DNA of 64,000 nt, taken from contig NZ_PPDJ01000011.1 in the NCBI RefSeq assembly GCF_002903145.1, positions 1-64,000 of the forward strand, read 5' to 3'. The position numbers and the translations under genes are program-made. Position 1 is the first letter of the stretch. Every line of letters begins with the position of its first letter. Source of the DNA: Halobacteriovorax sp. DA5. GTDB lineage: Bacteria; Bdellovibrionota; Bacteriovoracia; Bacteriovoracales; Bacteriovoracaceae. Positions 27,398 through 35,214 of this stretch are shown here, piece by piece. Below the pieces are notes generated by a model. That model did no database searches, was not told the DNA's origin, and saw only the letters and a list, made by a program, of their open reading frames with translations.

Positions 27398-27547
27398 ATG
27401 ATGATTAACAACTGCTACCGTCTACTTTGTGAAATCACGAAACTAGAGAAAAAACTTGAAGAGATTCAAGCTGTGGCCCAGTCCCATGGAGTTGAAATTG
27501 ATGCCAATGAGATCTTAGAAGACCTCATTAAGGCACAGGCCAGCTAA
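27398..27547 (+). CDS. 49-residue acidic coiled-coil-like small protein
   Basis: A short frame supported by an AAGGGG ribosome site 6 nt before ATGATG. The product starts MMINNCYRLLCEITKLEKKL and continues as a heptad-like helix, then QSHGVEIDANEILEDLIKAQ. It ends 4 bp before the convergent hemF stop. Amino-acid use is ordinary for a soluble helical protein and the frame fills the gap well. No homologue is known to me. If ATG 27401 is used, it is one residue shorter. Confidence 0.6.
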   Translation: MMINNCYRLLCEITKLEKKLEEIQAVAQSHGVEIDANEILEDLIKAQAS

Positions 27548-27550
27548 AAG

Positions 27551-28450
27551 CTAGGCCCAGTCCTTTGGATAGTAATACTCCATCATCTTCTTATGCTCTG
27601 GCTTTGTTGGCTCGTAACGATAAGTAAACTTCACTCTCTTTGGTAGTGAAATTAAAATTGAATCTGTACGGCCATTAGATTTAAGACCAAAGTGAGTTCC
27701 TCTATCATGAAGAAGATTAAACTCAACGTAGCGGCCACGACGATGTAATTGGAAATCCACATCTTCATCATCGAAGGCTTCATTCATTCTCTTCTCAACA
27801 AGTGGGAAGTAAGACTTGATAAAGTTTGAAGAAATCTCTTTAAACATGGCCAGGTCTTTAACAGGGTCACCTGAAAAGAAATGGTCGTAGAAGAATCCAC
27901 CGACTCCACGCATTTCGTCTTCTCTGTGCTTATTTACAAAATACTTATCACAACGATTCTTCCAATCATCCCAGTATCCATATGGTTCACAGGCGTCCTT
28001 CCAAACCTTGTGAAAGTACTCAAAGTCTTCTTCGTGTGGAAAGTAAGGAGTTAGGTCTGCTCCACCACCAAACCAAATTTTTGAACCGGCCTGAATCATA
28101 CGAAAATTTGCATGAGTTGTTGGAACTTTTGGATTTGTCGGGTGAATGATGAGAGAAATTCCCGTTGCCCACATTTGATTATTATCACCACCAATATTAG
28201 CAGCAAATTTAGGATCAACTTCACCAGAAACAAGAGATGTATTTACACCAGCGTTCTCAAAGATCTCTCCTTCAAAAGCGCGAGTGATTCCACCACCGCC
28301 AGGATTTCCAGCGTAGTCTTTTCTCTCCCAAATATCTTCATTTAAGTTAATTTTTCTATCGATTCTCTTAAGTTCGTCACTAATCTGATTCTGTAAAGTT
28401 TTAACATGTTCGGCAAATTCTGATTTGATATTTTCAATATCGTAAGACAT
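27551..28450 (-). CDS. hemF: oxygen-dependent coproporphyrinogen III oxidase
   Basis: Converts coproporphyrinogen III to protoporphyrinogen IX in heme synthesis using O2. At 299 residues it is full length. Marks are NPGGGGITRAFEGEIFENAGVN written here as its Gly-rich core GGGGITR, the family block WFGGGADLTPYFPHEED, VNKHREDEMRGVGGFFYDHF and the C-terminal RRGRYVEFNLLHDRGTHFGL. The active-site His/Asp set is present. It implies an aerobic lifestyle. It is divergent from an ArsC-like gene across an 82-bp region with regularly spaced repeats. Confidence 0.96.
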   Translation of the reverse strand: MSYDIENIKSEFAEHVKTLQNQISDELKRIDRKINLNEDIWERKDYAGNPGGGGITRAFEGEIFENAGVNTSLVSGEVDPKFAANIGGDNNQMWATGISLIIHPTNPKVPTTHANFRMIQAGSKIWFGGGADLTPYFPHEEDFEYFHKVWKDACEPYGYWDDWKNRCDKYFVNKHREDEMRGVGGFFYDHFFSGDPVKDLAMFKEISSNFIKSYFPLVEKRMNEAFDDEDVDFQLHRRGRYVEFNLLHDRGTHFGLKSNGRTDSILISLPKRVKFTYRYEPTKPEHKKMMEYYYPKDWA

Positions 28451-28488
28451 GGCTAAAATCCTAGTTAGTTATTTTTTAAAAACCCAAT

Positions 28489-28521
28489 ATATCAGAAAAG
28501 AACTGATATGATAATTATCAG
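28489..28521. promoter_or_regulatory. evenly spaced TATCAG half-sites between hemF and arsC-like gene
   Basis: TATCAG at 28490-28495, its complement CTGATA at 28503-28508 and TATCAG at 28516-28521 start exactly 13 bp apart. They form a 7-bp-arm inverted repeat (28489-28509) and a perfect palindrome TGATAATTATCA (28509-28520) that abuts the rightward ribosome site AGGAG. A candidate operator, Fur-like in flavour but not matching the consensus spacing. Confidence 0.4.
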
Positions 28522-28532
28522 GAGTAGAATTA

Positions 28533-28892
28533 ATGCTTTATTATCACAATCCAAGATGCTCTAAGAGTCGCCAAGGTCTAGAATATTTAGAACATAAAGG
28601 CATCCAAGAAGGTGTTGGCTTTAGGGTTAAAGAATATCTGAAAGATGGGGTTGAGGAAAAAGAGTTTATCGACTTAGTGAAATACACAGGTCTAGCTCCA
28701 CTAGAAGGTCTAATTCGTACAAAAGAAGCGCTATTTAAGGACCTAGGTCTTGCAGGTAAAGAGTTATCGAATATTGAATGGGCCAAAATCGTTCACGAAA
28801 ACCCAAAGCTTCTTGAGCGTCCAATCCTTGTTAATGATAACAAGAAAGCGGTAATCGGTAGACCGACAGAGAATTTCGATACAATTATCTAA
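28533..28892 (+). CDS. ArsC-family (glutaredoxin-like arsenate reductase) protein
   Basis: A 119-residue thioredoxin-fold protein of the ArsC/Spx-like family. The N-terminal YHNPRCSKSRQGLEYL carries the active-site Cys of ArsC (C-x-x-S/C region), and PILVNDNKKAVIGRPTENF holds the conserved Arg motif of arsenate reductases. It may reduce arsenate with glutathione/glutaredoxin, but there is no arsenite efflux gene nearby, so a general redox role is possible. The ribosome site AGGAG precedes the ATG. Confidence 0.88.
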   Translation: MLYYHNPRCSKSRQGLEYLEHKGIQEGVGFRVKEYLKDGVEEKEFIDLVKYTGLAPLEGLIRTKEALFKDLGLAGKELSNIEWAKIVHENPKLLERPILVNDNKKAVIGRPTENFDTII

Positions 28893-28909
28893 GTACTCTA
28901 AATTACGTA

Positions 28910-28933
28910 TTGTGGCAGTTCACTCTGCCACAA
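28910..28933 (+). terminator. hairpin after the ArsC-like gene
   Basis: A perfect 9-bp stem TTGTGGCAG/CTGCCACAA (28910-28918 with 28925-28933) with a 6-nt loop, 18 bp past the stop. The T-rich tail is weak (GTTCTTGTC), so this is a probable terminator. Confidence 0.6.
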
Positions 28934-29064
28934 GTTCTTGTCATATCAGAAAGTTAGCCCAATCCAAACTCCCTTTATTTTTAGCCATTTACACAAGTTT
29001 CAGCTTAAGAAATTAGTTTGATCTACGATAAGTATAAATGAGATTGATTTTGTGGGGACTCATT

Positions 29065-30408
29065 ATGAAGGTACTAAGACTTGTAATTTTATCTGTAGCA
29101 ATTTTAGCGAATATTTCTGTCTTGAATGCAAATTCGGAAAAGGGTGTCGCCAAAGTTATGAAAGTAAGAGGAAATGTCTTTTACTCCCAAACTAAAAAGC
29201 CACTAGCGAAGGGAGATTGGGTACCAGAGGGTGCTAAGATTACGACCAAGGCCCGAAGCTTTGTAAAGCTACTCTTTATCGACAAATCAAATCTTACTCT
29301 CGGTGCGAATTCAGAAGTTGAAGTGGAGCAATTCCCAAAAAAGAAAGCAGGAATTATCAATCTTATTAATGGTCAACTTCGTTCAAAAGTATCTAAGAAT
29401 TACCTAGAGATCGACAAGAAGAAATCAAAGCTTTTCATTAAAACTAAAACTGCGGCCATGGGTGTACGTGGTACTGATTTCCAAGTTAACTTTAACCCTA
29501 CCAATAATAATACGACACTTATTACATTTGAAGGTGCCGTTGCGATGGGTTCACTTACTAACTTTAAGAAGAGCCGCTTCCTACAAGACAGACTTGAGAA
29601 GGTTGTTTCATCACCTACTTCAGTTATGGTTCGCCAAGGACAGCTTTCGGGGGTTATGCCAAAGGTTGATTCAAAACCAATGGCACCGGTAAAAATTAAT
29701 AAACAACAGCTAAAGGCCCTTGAGGCAAATGATGGATCTAAAACATCATCAAATGACGATCAAAAGAAATCAGAGAAAAAACAGATGAGTCGAAATATCA
29801 TTCCTCCAGGAATGGATAGCTCAAAGTTTAGTGGAGCAGGTGGATCTGAGATCATGGGACAAATGGCCAAGGCCGACGCTAGTATCAAAATTCCTAGTGC
29901 ACAAGCTGCTACAACGATAGCTTCATCAAGAGTGCAGACAAAAGGAACAATGACCGAAGGTGGTTATGTCGATACGAATAATGTTCTCTATATTCCACCA
30001 CCAAAAAATGCTCCAGTAGACCCAATGACTAATGAAGTTATTGTTCCTATTCAGATGGGAAGCTTCGATAAGGACACTGGTGAGTATAAGAATGACTTCT
30101 ATGTGGTAAATGAAAATGGAGATATGATTCCAAAAGACCCAGTAATCACTGTTAACCGCATACCTGCTTCTGATGGGACTGCGCCAGAGCTCGTACCGAC
30201 TGGACCAATCAATATCTTCGATCAAGACGAAGTTGATGAATTTGACGATCCAATAGGCGCTCCTATTCCTTCAGACGATACAAAGCCACTTGATGGTGGC
30301 CCAGATATTATGGAAACGACAATGGATGATCGCGACCAAATGCTTGATCAAACAAATACGACTTCAACAAATCGAGCACGTGTTAAAGTCATCCTTGATC
30401 GCCAATAA
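29065..30408 (+). CDS. secreted FecR-domain protein
   Basis: A 447-residue exported protein. I start at ATG 29065 (GGGGA 6 nt upstream), which puts a signal peptide first (MKVLRLVILSVAILANISVL, mature end near NAN). A FecR domain covers about 25-150: GVAKVMKVRGNVFYS, KITTKARSFVKLLFID, NLTLGANSEVEVEQ and TKTAAMGVRGTDFQVNF. The rest is Pro/Asp-rich and probably disordered, with a long acidic tail. It precedes a TPR/outer-membrane protein and a CHASE2 cyclase on the same strand; a periplasmic partner for the CHASE2 sensor is inferred. Confidence 0.85.
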   Translation: MKVLRLVILSVAILANISVLNANSEKGVAKVMKVRGNVFYSQTKKPLAKGDWVPEGAKITTKARSFVKLLFIDKSNLTLGANSEVEVEQFPKKKAGIINLINGQLRSKVSKNYLEIDKKKSKLFIKTKTAAMGVRGTDFQVNFNPTNNNTTLITFEGAVAMGSLTNFKKSRFLQDRLEKVVSSPTSVMVRQGQLSGVMPKVDSKPMAPVKINKQQLKALEANDGSKTSSNDDQKKSEKKQMSRNIIPPGMDSSKFSGAGGSEIMGQMAKADASIKIPSAQAATTIASSRVQTKGTMTEGGYVDTNNVLYIPPPKNAPVDPMTNEVIVPIQMGSFDKDTGEYKNDFYVVNENGDMIPKDPVITVNRIPASDGTAPELVPTGPINIFDQDEVDEFDDPIGAPIPSDDTKPLDGGPDIMETTMDDRDQMLDQTNTTSTNRARVKVILDRQ

Positions 30409-30432
30409 ATAACCGAGTTCTAAATTCAGATA

Positions 30433-30460
30433 TGGCCACAGCTAATTAGCTCTGTGGCCA
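30433..30460 (+). terminator. hairpin between FecR and TPR genes
   Basis: A 9-bp stem TGGCCACAG/CTGTGGCCA (30433-30441 with 30452-30460) around an AT-rich 10-nt loop, 24 bp past the FecR-gene stop. The tail has few T residues, so it may be partial termination or an mRNA-stability hairpin rather than a full stop. Confidence 0.5.
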
Positions 30461-30543
30461 AATTCCCTCTATTCAATTGTCCTATTTATCAGTAAAATTA
30501 TTTATAAATACCTAGATTTTAATAAAAAGTTAAAGGACTGACT

Positions 30544-32124
30544 TTGAAAAAAATTTTTATCGCACTGGCCTTAGCTAGTATCACATCAGTGGGACTTGCC
30601 CAGAGCATGACTCCTGTTTACCGTGCATTTGAAAACTCAGATTACGAGAAAGTTATCGAGTTACTTAACTCTCCAAATTATAAGAATTTTAAAAGTGCGA
30701 AGTCACCTGGTGTACGAGACTACCTGCTGGGGATTTCTTACTCTCGTATTCAAGAATATAACAAGGCGATTGAAGCATTTAATTCTGCGCTAAAAAAAGG
30801 AAACAAGGCCAGTGAGCTCTACTATGAATTAGGACAGGCCAACTTTGCGATTAACAATTTAGATAGTGCCATTGAAAACTTTAAAAAGTCAGAGAAGGCC
30901 AAGTATAAAGTCGAACAATCAAATTACTATATCGCCTATATCTATCAGCTTAAAGAAGAACCAAAGAATGCCAAAATCTACTTTAGACGACTTTTAAAAG
31001 ACAAAAAAACTTCTAAAGAGATGAAGCAGATTTCATACTTTCAGATAGCAAATATGAATTTAGAAATCGCCAGAGAGACAAGTCGAACCAGAGAAATAGT
31101 CGAAAAGTATATCCTGCCAGATTATTACAAGGCCATCGATCTTGACCCAAATAGTTCCACTGCTGATGATATTGATAATCGTATAAAAGAAATAAAAAAA
31201 GAATTCTTCTTAGAAGAGGATAAGCTTGTAAACGGAGATCCTCTACCAAGTGAAAGACTAAGCCTAAGTGTAGAAGAGAAAATTACATATGATAATAATG
31301 TGACCCTATCAGATGACCTTCCAAGTTCAACAGGCACGAATAAAGACTCTTTCATTTCTCAAACTCGTTTTAATATTGATAAGGCTTTTAACTTTAAAAG
31401 AAGATATACAATTACACCTTCTTTAGAGATTAAGAATACAATCTATACAGATCGCGTTGATTCAGAAATTTATTCAAATGATAGTTATAATATCACTCCT
31501 GAAGTTGATATTGATTTCGCTTATCGCTACAATAAAAAGCCTGCTCGTTTTTTTACAAATCTCATTTATGACTATCAAGCGAAAGATATTAATGCTCAAA
31601 AAAGTAAAGAGTTCAACTATCGCTCTCAGCAAATAGAGCTTGGTAGTGAGATGCCTTTTTTCGAAACGGGTAATACAACTCTAACTTTTAAGTATCAAAC
31701 ATATTCATACTATGTAGATAGTCTAGAGCGTAGCTCAATGATTCTTTCCGCTGATCAAATTATCAAAAAGACCTACGGAATCTTTGTCTTATTATATCAA
31801 TTTGATAGTAGTGATTACACAAACTCTCCAAACTTGAATACGACTTCTCACCTATTTCGTGTTGATTATATTGTGCCAGGCCTTTTTCCAAATACTAGTT
31901 TCAATGCCGGACTTTCGACAAACTTCATTAGTTATGAAGATGCTGCAACTGATGCAAGTCGAGGGCTTGAGATGACGACTTCATTAAATGCAAAACTTAC
32001 ACGTGTTATTAACAGAAATTTTGCATTTGGTTTCGAGTATATCTACACAAATAATAGCTCGGATGAAGACACAAGTAATTATACTGCCCATCAAACGGGT
32101 ATTGACTTCTCTTATTATTACTAA
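30544..32124 (+). CDS. TPR-repeat protein with C-terminal outer-membrane beta-barrel-like domain
   Basis: A 526-residue exported protein with a TTG start set by AAAGGA 6 nt upstream. The signal peptide is MKKIFIALALASITSVGLAQ. TPR-like repeats follow (about 25-225, such as YNKAIEAFNSALKKGNKASELYYELG split over two units). From about 240 the sequence alternates polar and aromatic residues in strands with turns, ending SYYY, as in outer-membrane barrels. The arrangement resembles TPR-plus-barrel proteins such as surface-lipoprotein assembly modifiers, but I see no specific family match. It sits between the FecR and CHASE2 genes. Confidence 0.7.
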   Translation: MKKIFIALALASITSVGLAQSMTPVYRAFENSDYEKVIELLNSPNYKNFKSAKSPGVRDYLLGISYSRIQEYNKAIEAFNSALKKGNKASELYYELGQANFAINNLDSAIENFKKSEKAKYKVEQSNYYIAYIYQLKEEPKNAKIYFRRLLKDKKTSKEMKQISYFQIANMNLEIARETSRTREIVEKYILPDYYKAIDLDPNSSTADDIDNRIKEIKKEFFLEEDKLVNGDPLPSERLSLSVEEKITYDNNVTLSDDLPSSTGTNKDSFISQTRFNIDKAFNFKRRYTITPSLEIKNTIYTDRVDSEIYSNDSYNITPEVDIDFAYRYNKKPARFFTNLIYDYQAKDINAQKSKEFNYRSQQIELGSEMPFFETGNTTLTFKYQTYSYYVDSLERSSMILSADQIIKKTYGIFVLLYQFDSSDYTNSPNLNTTSHLFRVDYIVPGLFPNTSFNAGLSTNFISYEDAATDASRGLEMTTSLNAKLTRVINRNFAFGFEYIYTNNSSDEDTSNYTAHQTGIDFSYYY

Positions 32125-32146
32125 GCATTAAGAAATACGGATTGCT

Positions 32147-34420
32147 ATGAAAAATATAATTAAATACACGGGACTGTTTTTTATCATTTTATTTTCGTGC
32201 GTCAGTGTCTTCTTCTCTCTTTACTCTAGAACATATGATATAGGTTTTAGAAATCTCACTTCATATGCATCATTTTTTGAAAATCGATTCTACGATTTTA
32301 GAATGATGCAAACGATGGATCAGAATACACCAAATCCAAAACTAATTCTTGCCGATATTGATGATGATTCAATTAAAAGACTCGGTTCTTGGCCAATTAC
32401 TCGCTCTCATTGGGGTACAATGGTAAGAAAACTACGCGGCTACGGGGCAAAAGTTATTGCCTTTGATGTCTTCTTTTCAGAAGCATCTCAAACATGCAAC
32501 GATGTTAATCCAGATGATGAGTTAATTTCGGCCATTGAATACTTTCATGAAATTCCAAATAATCGAGTCATTATGCCTTATAACCTCGAAGTATATGGGA
32601 CTGACCACTATCCTACTTTACCAGAAGACCTATATCTTTTTGCCCTAAACACAAAGGCCGGTGGAGTAAATTATGATATGGAGCCAACGATTATTTCAAA
32701 CTCCGTATACCCTCTACAAGGAATCATCGATGCAGAAGCATCTCTAGGCTTCATTGAGGCCAGCGCAGATAATGATGGCGTTATCAGACACTATAAAGCA
32801 CTTGCATTTCCTTACAGAGAAATTCATGTACCTTCATATGGGCTTTCATCATATATGCATTGGATTGGTGAATTTGATGAGAACGAAGAAGGTGAAAATA
32901 AGAATGTTTTTAAAACAGAACTTGATCTCAGTACTCAAGGTGGAGTGCCGATTCTAAAAACCAAAATGGGAGATGTAGAGCTAAACCTTAGAGGTGAAAC
33001 TAAAGTACGCTGGATCGGAGGGGCCGATGCATATACTAGAATTCCAATTTATCAAATCATCGAAAAAGACCCTAATGATCCTGAACTAAAAAAATTATTT
33101 GAAGGCTCTCTTGTCTTTGTAGGTGCAACTGCATACGGTGCACACGACTTAAGAAATACGCCAATCGACTCAATGCTACCAGGAGTTCTGTTCCACATGA
33201 ACTTCGTCCAGATGCTAATTGATGGCCACTTCTTTAAAAAATTTATCGACTCGGCCAAACTATCTTGGGCCCTACTTGTCATATCTGTACTAATACTCCT
33301 CCTAGTACAATTTAAAGAAAACCCTATCTTTGATCTATTTACACTCGTGGTCTTGATCTCAGGTCTTTACTACTCTGATACTTTCTACTTTATTCCACAA
33401 GGGTATGAAACAAAGCTATTTTGGTGCTTCTTTGCCCTAGTCTTATGCTATTCGTGGAATACAATTGTTAACTTCTATATGGCAAACCAAGACAAGGCGT
33501 TCTTAAAGAATGCTTTTGGAAGTTATATCTCTCCTGAACTTATTGATGAAATGTATGAAGCAGGCTCAGCGCCAACTCTTGGTGGTACATCAGGAATTCG
33601 TACGGCCTACTTCACTGATATTCAAGGCTTCTCAAGCTTCTCAGAAAAGCTATCGGCAACACAGCTTGTTGAGCTTTTAAACGAATACTTAACGGCCATG
33701 ACCGATATACTTCTTGAAGAAAAAGGCACACTTGATAAGTATGAGGGAGATGCTATTATCGCTTTCTTCGGTGCACCAATGGAGCTTCCTGATCATGCTA
33801 AACGTGCCTGTATGGTTGCTCATCGTATGCAAGAAGCACTACTAAAGCTAAGAAAAAAATGGGTTTCAGAGGGAGACAAGTGGCCAAAGATTGTTCACGA
33901 TATGAGAATGAGAATAGGAATTAACTCAGGGGATATCGTAACAGGAAATATGGGTTCTGCTTCTCGTATGAACTATACAATGATGGGCGATTCTGTAAAC
34001 CTTGCTGCCCGTCTTGAAGAGTCAGCAAAGCAATATGGTATTTTCACACAAGTTGCAAAAGAGACGGTTGAGCTTGCAGGAGATGAATTTCTATGGCGAG
34101 AGCTTGATACGATTCGCGTTGTTGGTAAATCAATTCCGGTAACAAGTTATGACCTACTTGGACTTAAAGCAACTGCTCCAGACTATTTAAAAGAGCTTGC
34201 TGATAAATTTTCAAAAGCTATCTTACTTTATAAGGCGCAAAAATGGGATGAGGCCATTGATTTATTTAAACACACTCTAGAGCTAGAATATATGCGCTTT
34301 CCTGATCTGAAAGGTGTAAAAACAAATCCATCTGAGATTTATATTAAACGCTGTGAAGATTATAAGGTTATCCCACCTCCACCGGAATGGGATGGTGTTT
34401 TCACACTGACTAGCAAATAG
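32147..34420 (+). CDS. CHASE2-domain adenylate cyclase
   Basis: A 757-residue membrane sensor. One N-terminal helix (about 6-28) leads to a periplasmic CHASE2 domain (about 35-350, with ILADIDDDSIKRLGSWPITR), then three helices (about 370-445), and a class III cyclase domain (about 483-665). Metal-binding Asp is in YFTDIQGFSSFS and in KYEGDAIIAFFG; NYTMMGDSVNLAARLE has Thr at the base-selecting position with Asn and Arg kept, the class IIIb adenylate cyclase pattern. The end adds a short TPR-like tail. Its stop codon TAG is the first base triplet of the RAYT element's left inverted repeat. Confidence 0.92.
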   Translation: MKNIIKYTGLFFIILFSCVSVFFSLYSRTYDIGFRNLTSYASFFENRFYDFRMMQTMDQNTPNPKLILADIDDDSIKRLGSWPITRSHWGTMVRKLRGYGAKVIAFDVFFSEASQTCNDVNPDDELISAIEYFHEIPNNRVIMPYNLEVYGTDHYPTLPEDLYLFALNTKAGGVNYDMEPTIISNSVYPLQGIIDAEASLGFIEASADNDGVIRHYKALAFPYREIHVPSYGLSSYMHWIGEFDENEEGENKNVFKTELDLSTQGGVPILKTKMGDVELNLRGETKVRWIGGADAYTRIPIYQIIEKDPNDPELKKLFEGSLVFVGATAYGAHDLRNTPIDSMLPGVLFHMNFVQMLIDGHFFKKFIDSAKLSWALLVISVLILLLVQFKENPIFDLFTLVVLISGLYYSDTFYFIPQGYETKLFWCFFALVLCYSWNTIVNFYMANQDKAFLKNAFGSYISPELIDEMYEAGSAPTLGGTSGIRTAYFTDIQGFSSFSEKLSATQLVELLNEYLTAMTDILLEEKGTLDKYEGDAIIAFFGAPMELPDHAKRACMVAHRMQEALLKLRKKWVSEGDKWPKIVHDMRMRIGINSGDIVTGNMGSASRMNYTMMGDSVNLAARLEESAKQYGIFTQVAKETVELAGDEFLWRELDTIRVVGKSIPVTSYDLLGLKATAPDYLKELADKFSKAILLYKAQKWDEAIDLFKHTLELEYMRFPDLKGVKTNPSEIYIKRCEDYKVIPPPPEWDGVFTLTSK

Positions 34421-34445
34421 GTTCCTGGATACTTTTCGGGATGCA
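34418..34445 (+). repeat. left 28-bp inverted repeat of the RAYT element
   Basis: Perfect inverted copy of 35186-35213. Its first three bases are the TAG stop of the CHASE2 cyclase gene. Confidence 0.9.
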
Positions 34446-34480
34446 ACGTTTCATATTTCAATATTGAAAAAATAATAAGA

Positions 34481-34506
34481 AAGGAAGCTAGTATGCTTCC
34501 TTTTTT
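34481..34506 (+). terminator. rho-independent terminator inside the RAYT element
   Basis: Stem AAGGAAGC/GCTTCCTT (34481-34488 with 34495-34502), 6-nt loop, with a T-run at 34501-34506. It would stop transcripts arriving from the cyclase gene before they reach the transposase gene. Confidence 0.85.
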
Positions 34507-34530
34507 AATTATAGGTGCTAGATAACAAGC

Positions 34531-35214
34531 ATGCCTAGAAAACCAACCATTCGTACAAAATTATATCCTTATCATGTCGTTGCTCGCTCACATAATAAGA
34601 AGTGGTTTAATTTACCAATTTATGTCATGTGGGAAATCTATAATGAAATTCTAAAAGATCTTTGTAGAGAAGAAGGTGCCAAAGTTATTGCCTTTGTTTT
34701 AATGAACAATCACTTTCACTTAATGCTTTGGACGCCACGTGAGAATATTGACAAGGTAATGTACTGGCTCATGAAAAGGTCAACACATGAAGTACAAAAA
34801 AGAACAGGTGATATAAACTCAATTTACGGTGGTAGGTACAAATCAAGTCTATTAACTAAAGTTCAATATCAATACAATTGCTATAAGTACATTTTAAGAA
34901 ATCCTGTTGTAGCAGGTCTTTCTTCACTCGTTCAAGACTATCCATTCAGCACATTCCATTACATATACTTCAATAAAACATTATCATTTGAAATTTTTGA
35001 TGAATCATTACCAAATTTATTTGGTACAACATATGCATTGGAATCATGGCTTAATAAAGGTTATACAGACAAAGAGGCCCGCAGTATTAAAGCGGGCCTA
35101 TCTAAAAATGAATTTGAATATGCTAAATGTGATAGCTCTAGAAAGTTTATCATTCCTAGTATGAATACTTACTCAAGAGATGCAATGCATCCCGAAAAGT
35201 ATCCAGGAACCTAG
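34531..35214 (+). CDS. REP-associated tyrosine transposase (Y1/HUH family)
   Basis: A 227-residue single-strand DNA transposase of the IS200/Y1 superfamily, RAYT branch. The HUH motif is MNNHFHLMLW (His-Phe-His near 62-64), and the catalytic Tyr region is YQYNCYKYILRNPVVAGL. These enzymes nick and join REP-like hairpins. It carries no strong ribosome site and a terminator precedes it, so expression is probably low. The last codons and stop lie inside the right 28-bp repeat, and it overlaps the convergent E1 gene by 4 bp. The reading frame is intact. Confidence 0.92.
   Translation: MPRKPTIRTKLYPYHVVARSHNKKWFNLPIYVMWEIYNEILKDLCREEGAKVIAFVLMNNHFHLMLWTPRENIDKVMYWLMKRSTHEVQKRTGDINSIYGGRYKSSLLTKVQYQYNCYKYILRNPVVAGLSSLVQDYPFSTFHYIYFNKTLSFEIFDESLPNLFGTTYALESWLNKGYTDKEARSIKAGLSKNEFEYAKCDSSRKFIIPSMNTYSRDAMHPEKYPGT
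35186..35213 (-). repeat. right 28-bp inverted repeat of the RAYT element
   Basis: Perfect inverted copy of 34418-34445. It contains the stop region of the transposase gene and, on the other strand, the TAG stop of the E1 gene (35211-35213). The base run GATGCA-A-TGCATC at 35179-35191 overlaps its inner end as a local palindrome. Confidence 0.9.

Larger units (their letters stand above)
34418..35213 (+). mobile_element. RAYT element bounded by perfect 28-bp inverted repeats
   Basis: The 28 bases at 34418-34445 are the exact reverse complement of 35186-35213 (outer end TAGGTTCCTGG, inner end GGGATGCA). They enclose a Y1 transposase of the REP-associated type. Each arm could fold into a weak hairpin (TCCTG/CGGGA), as REP units do. 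The outer ends hold the stop codons of both flanking genes. No target duplication is visible. Confidence 0.75.

Noticed and set aside
34456..34469. 14-bp palindrome TTTCAATATTGAAA
   Set aside because: AT-rich and just upstream of the clear terminator; likely chance, with no gene start near enough to regulate.
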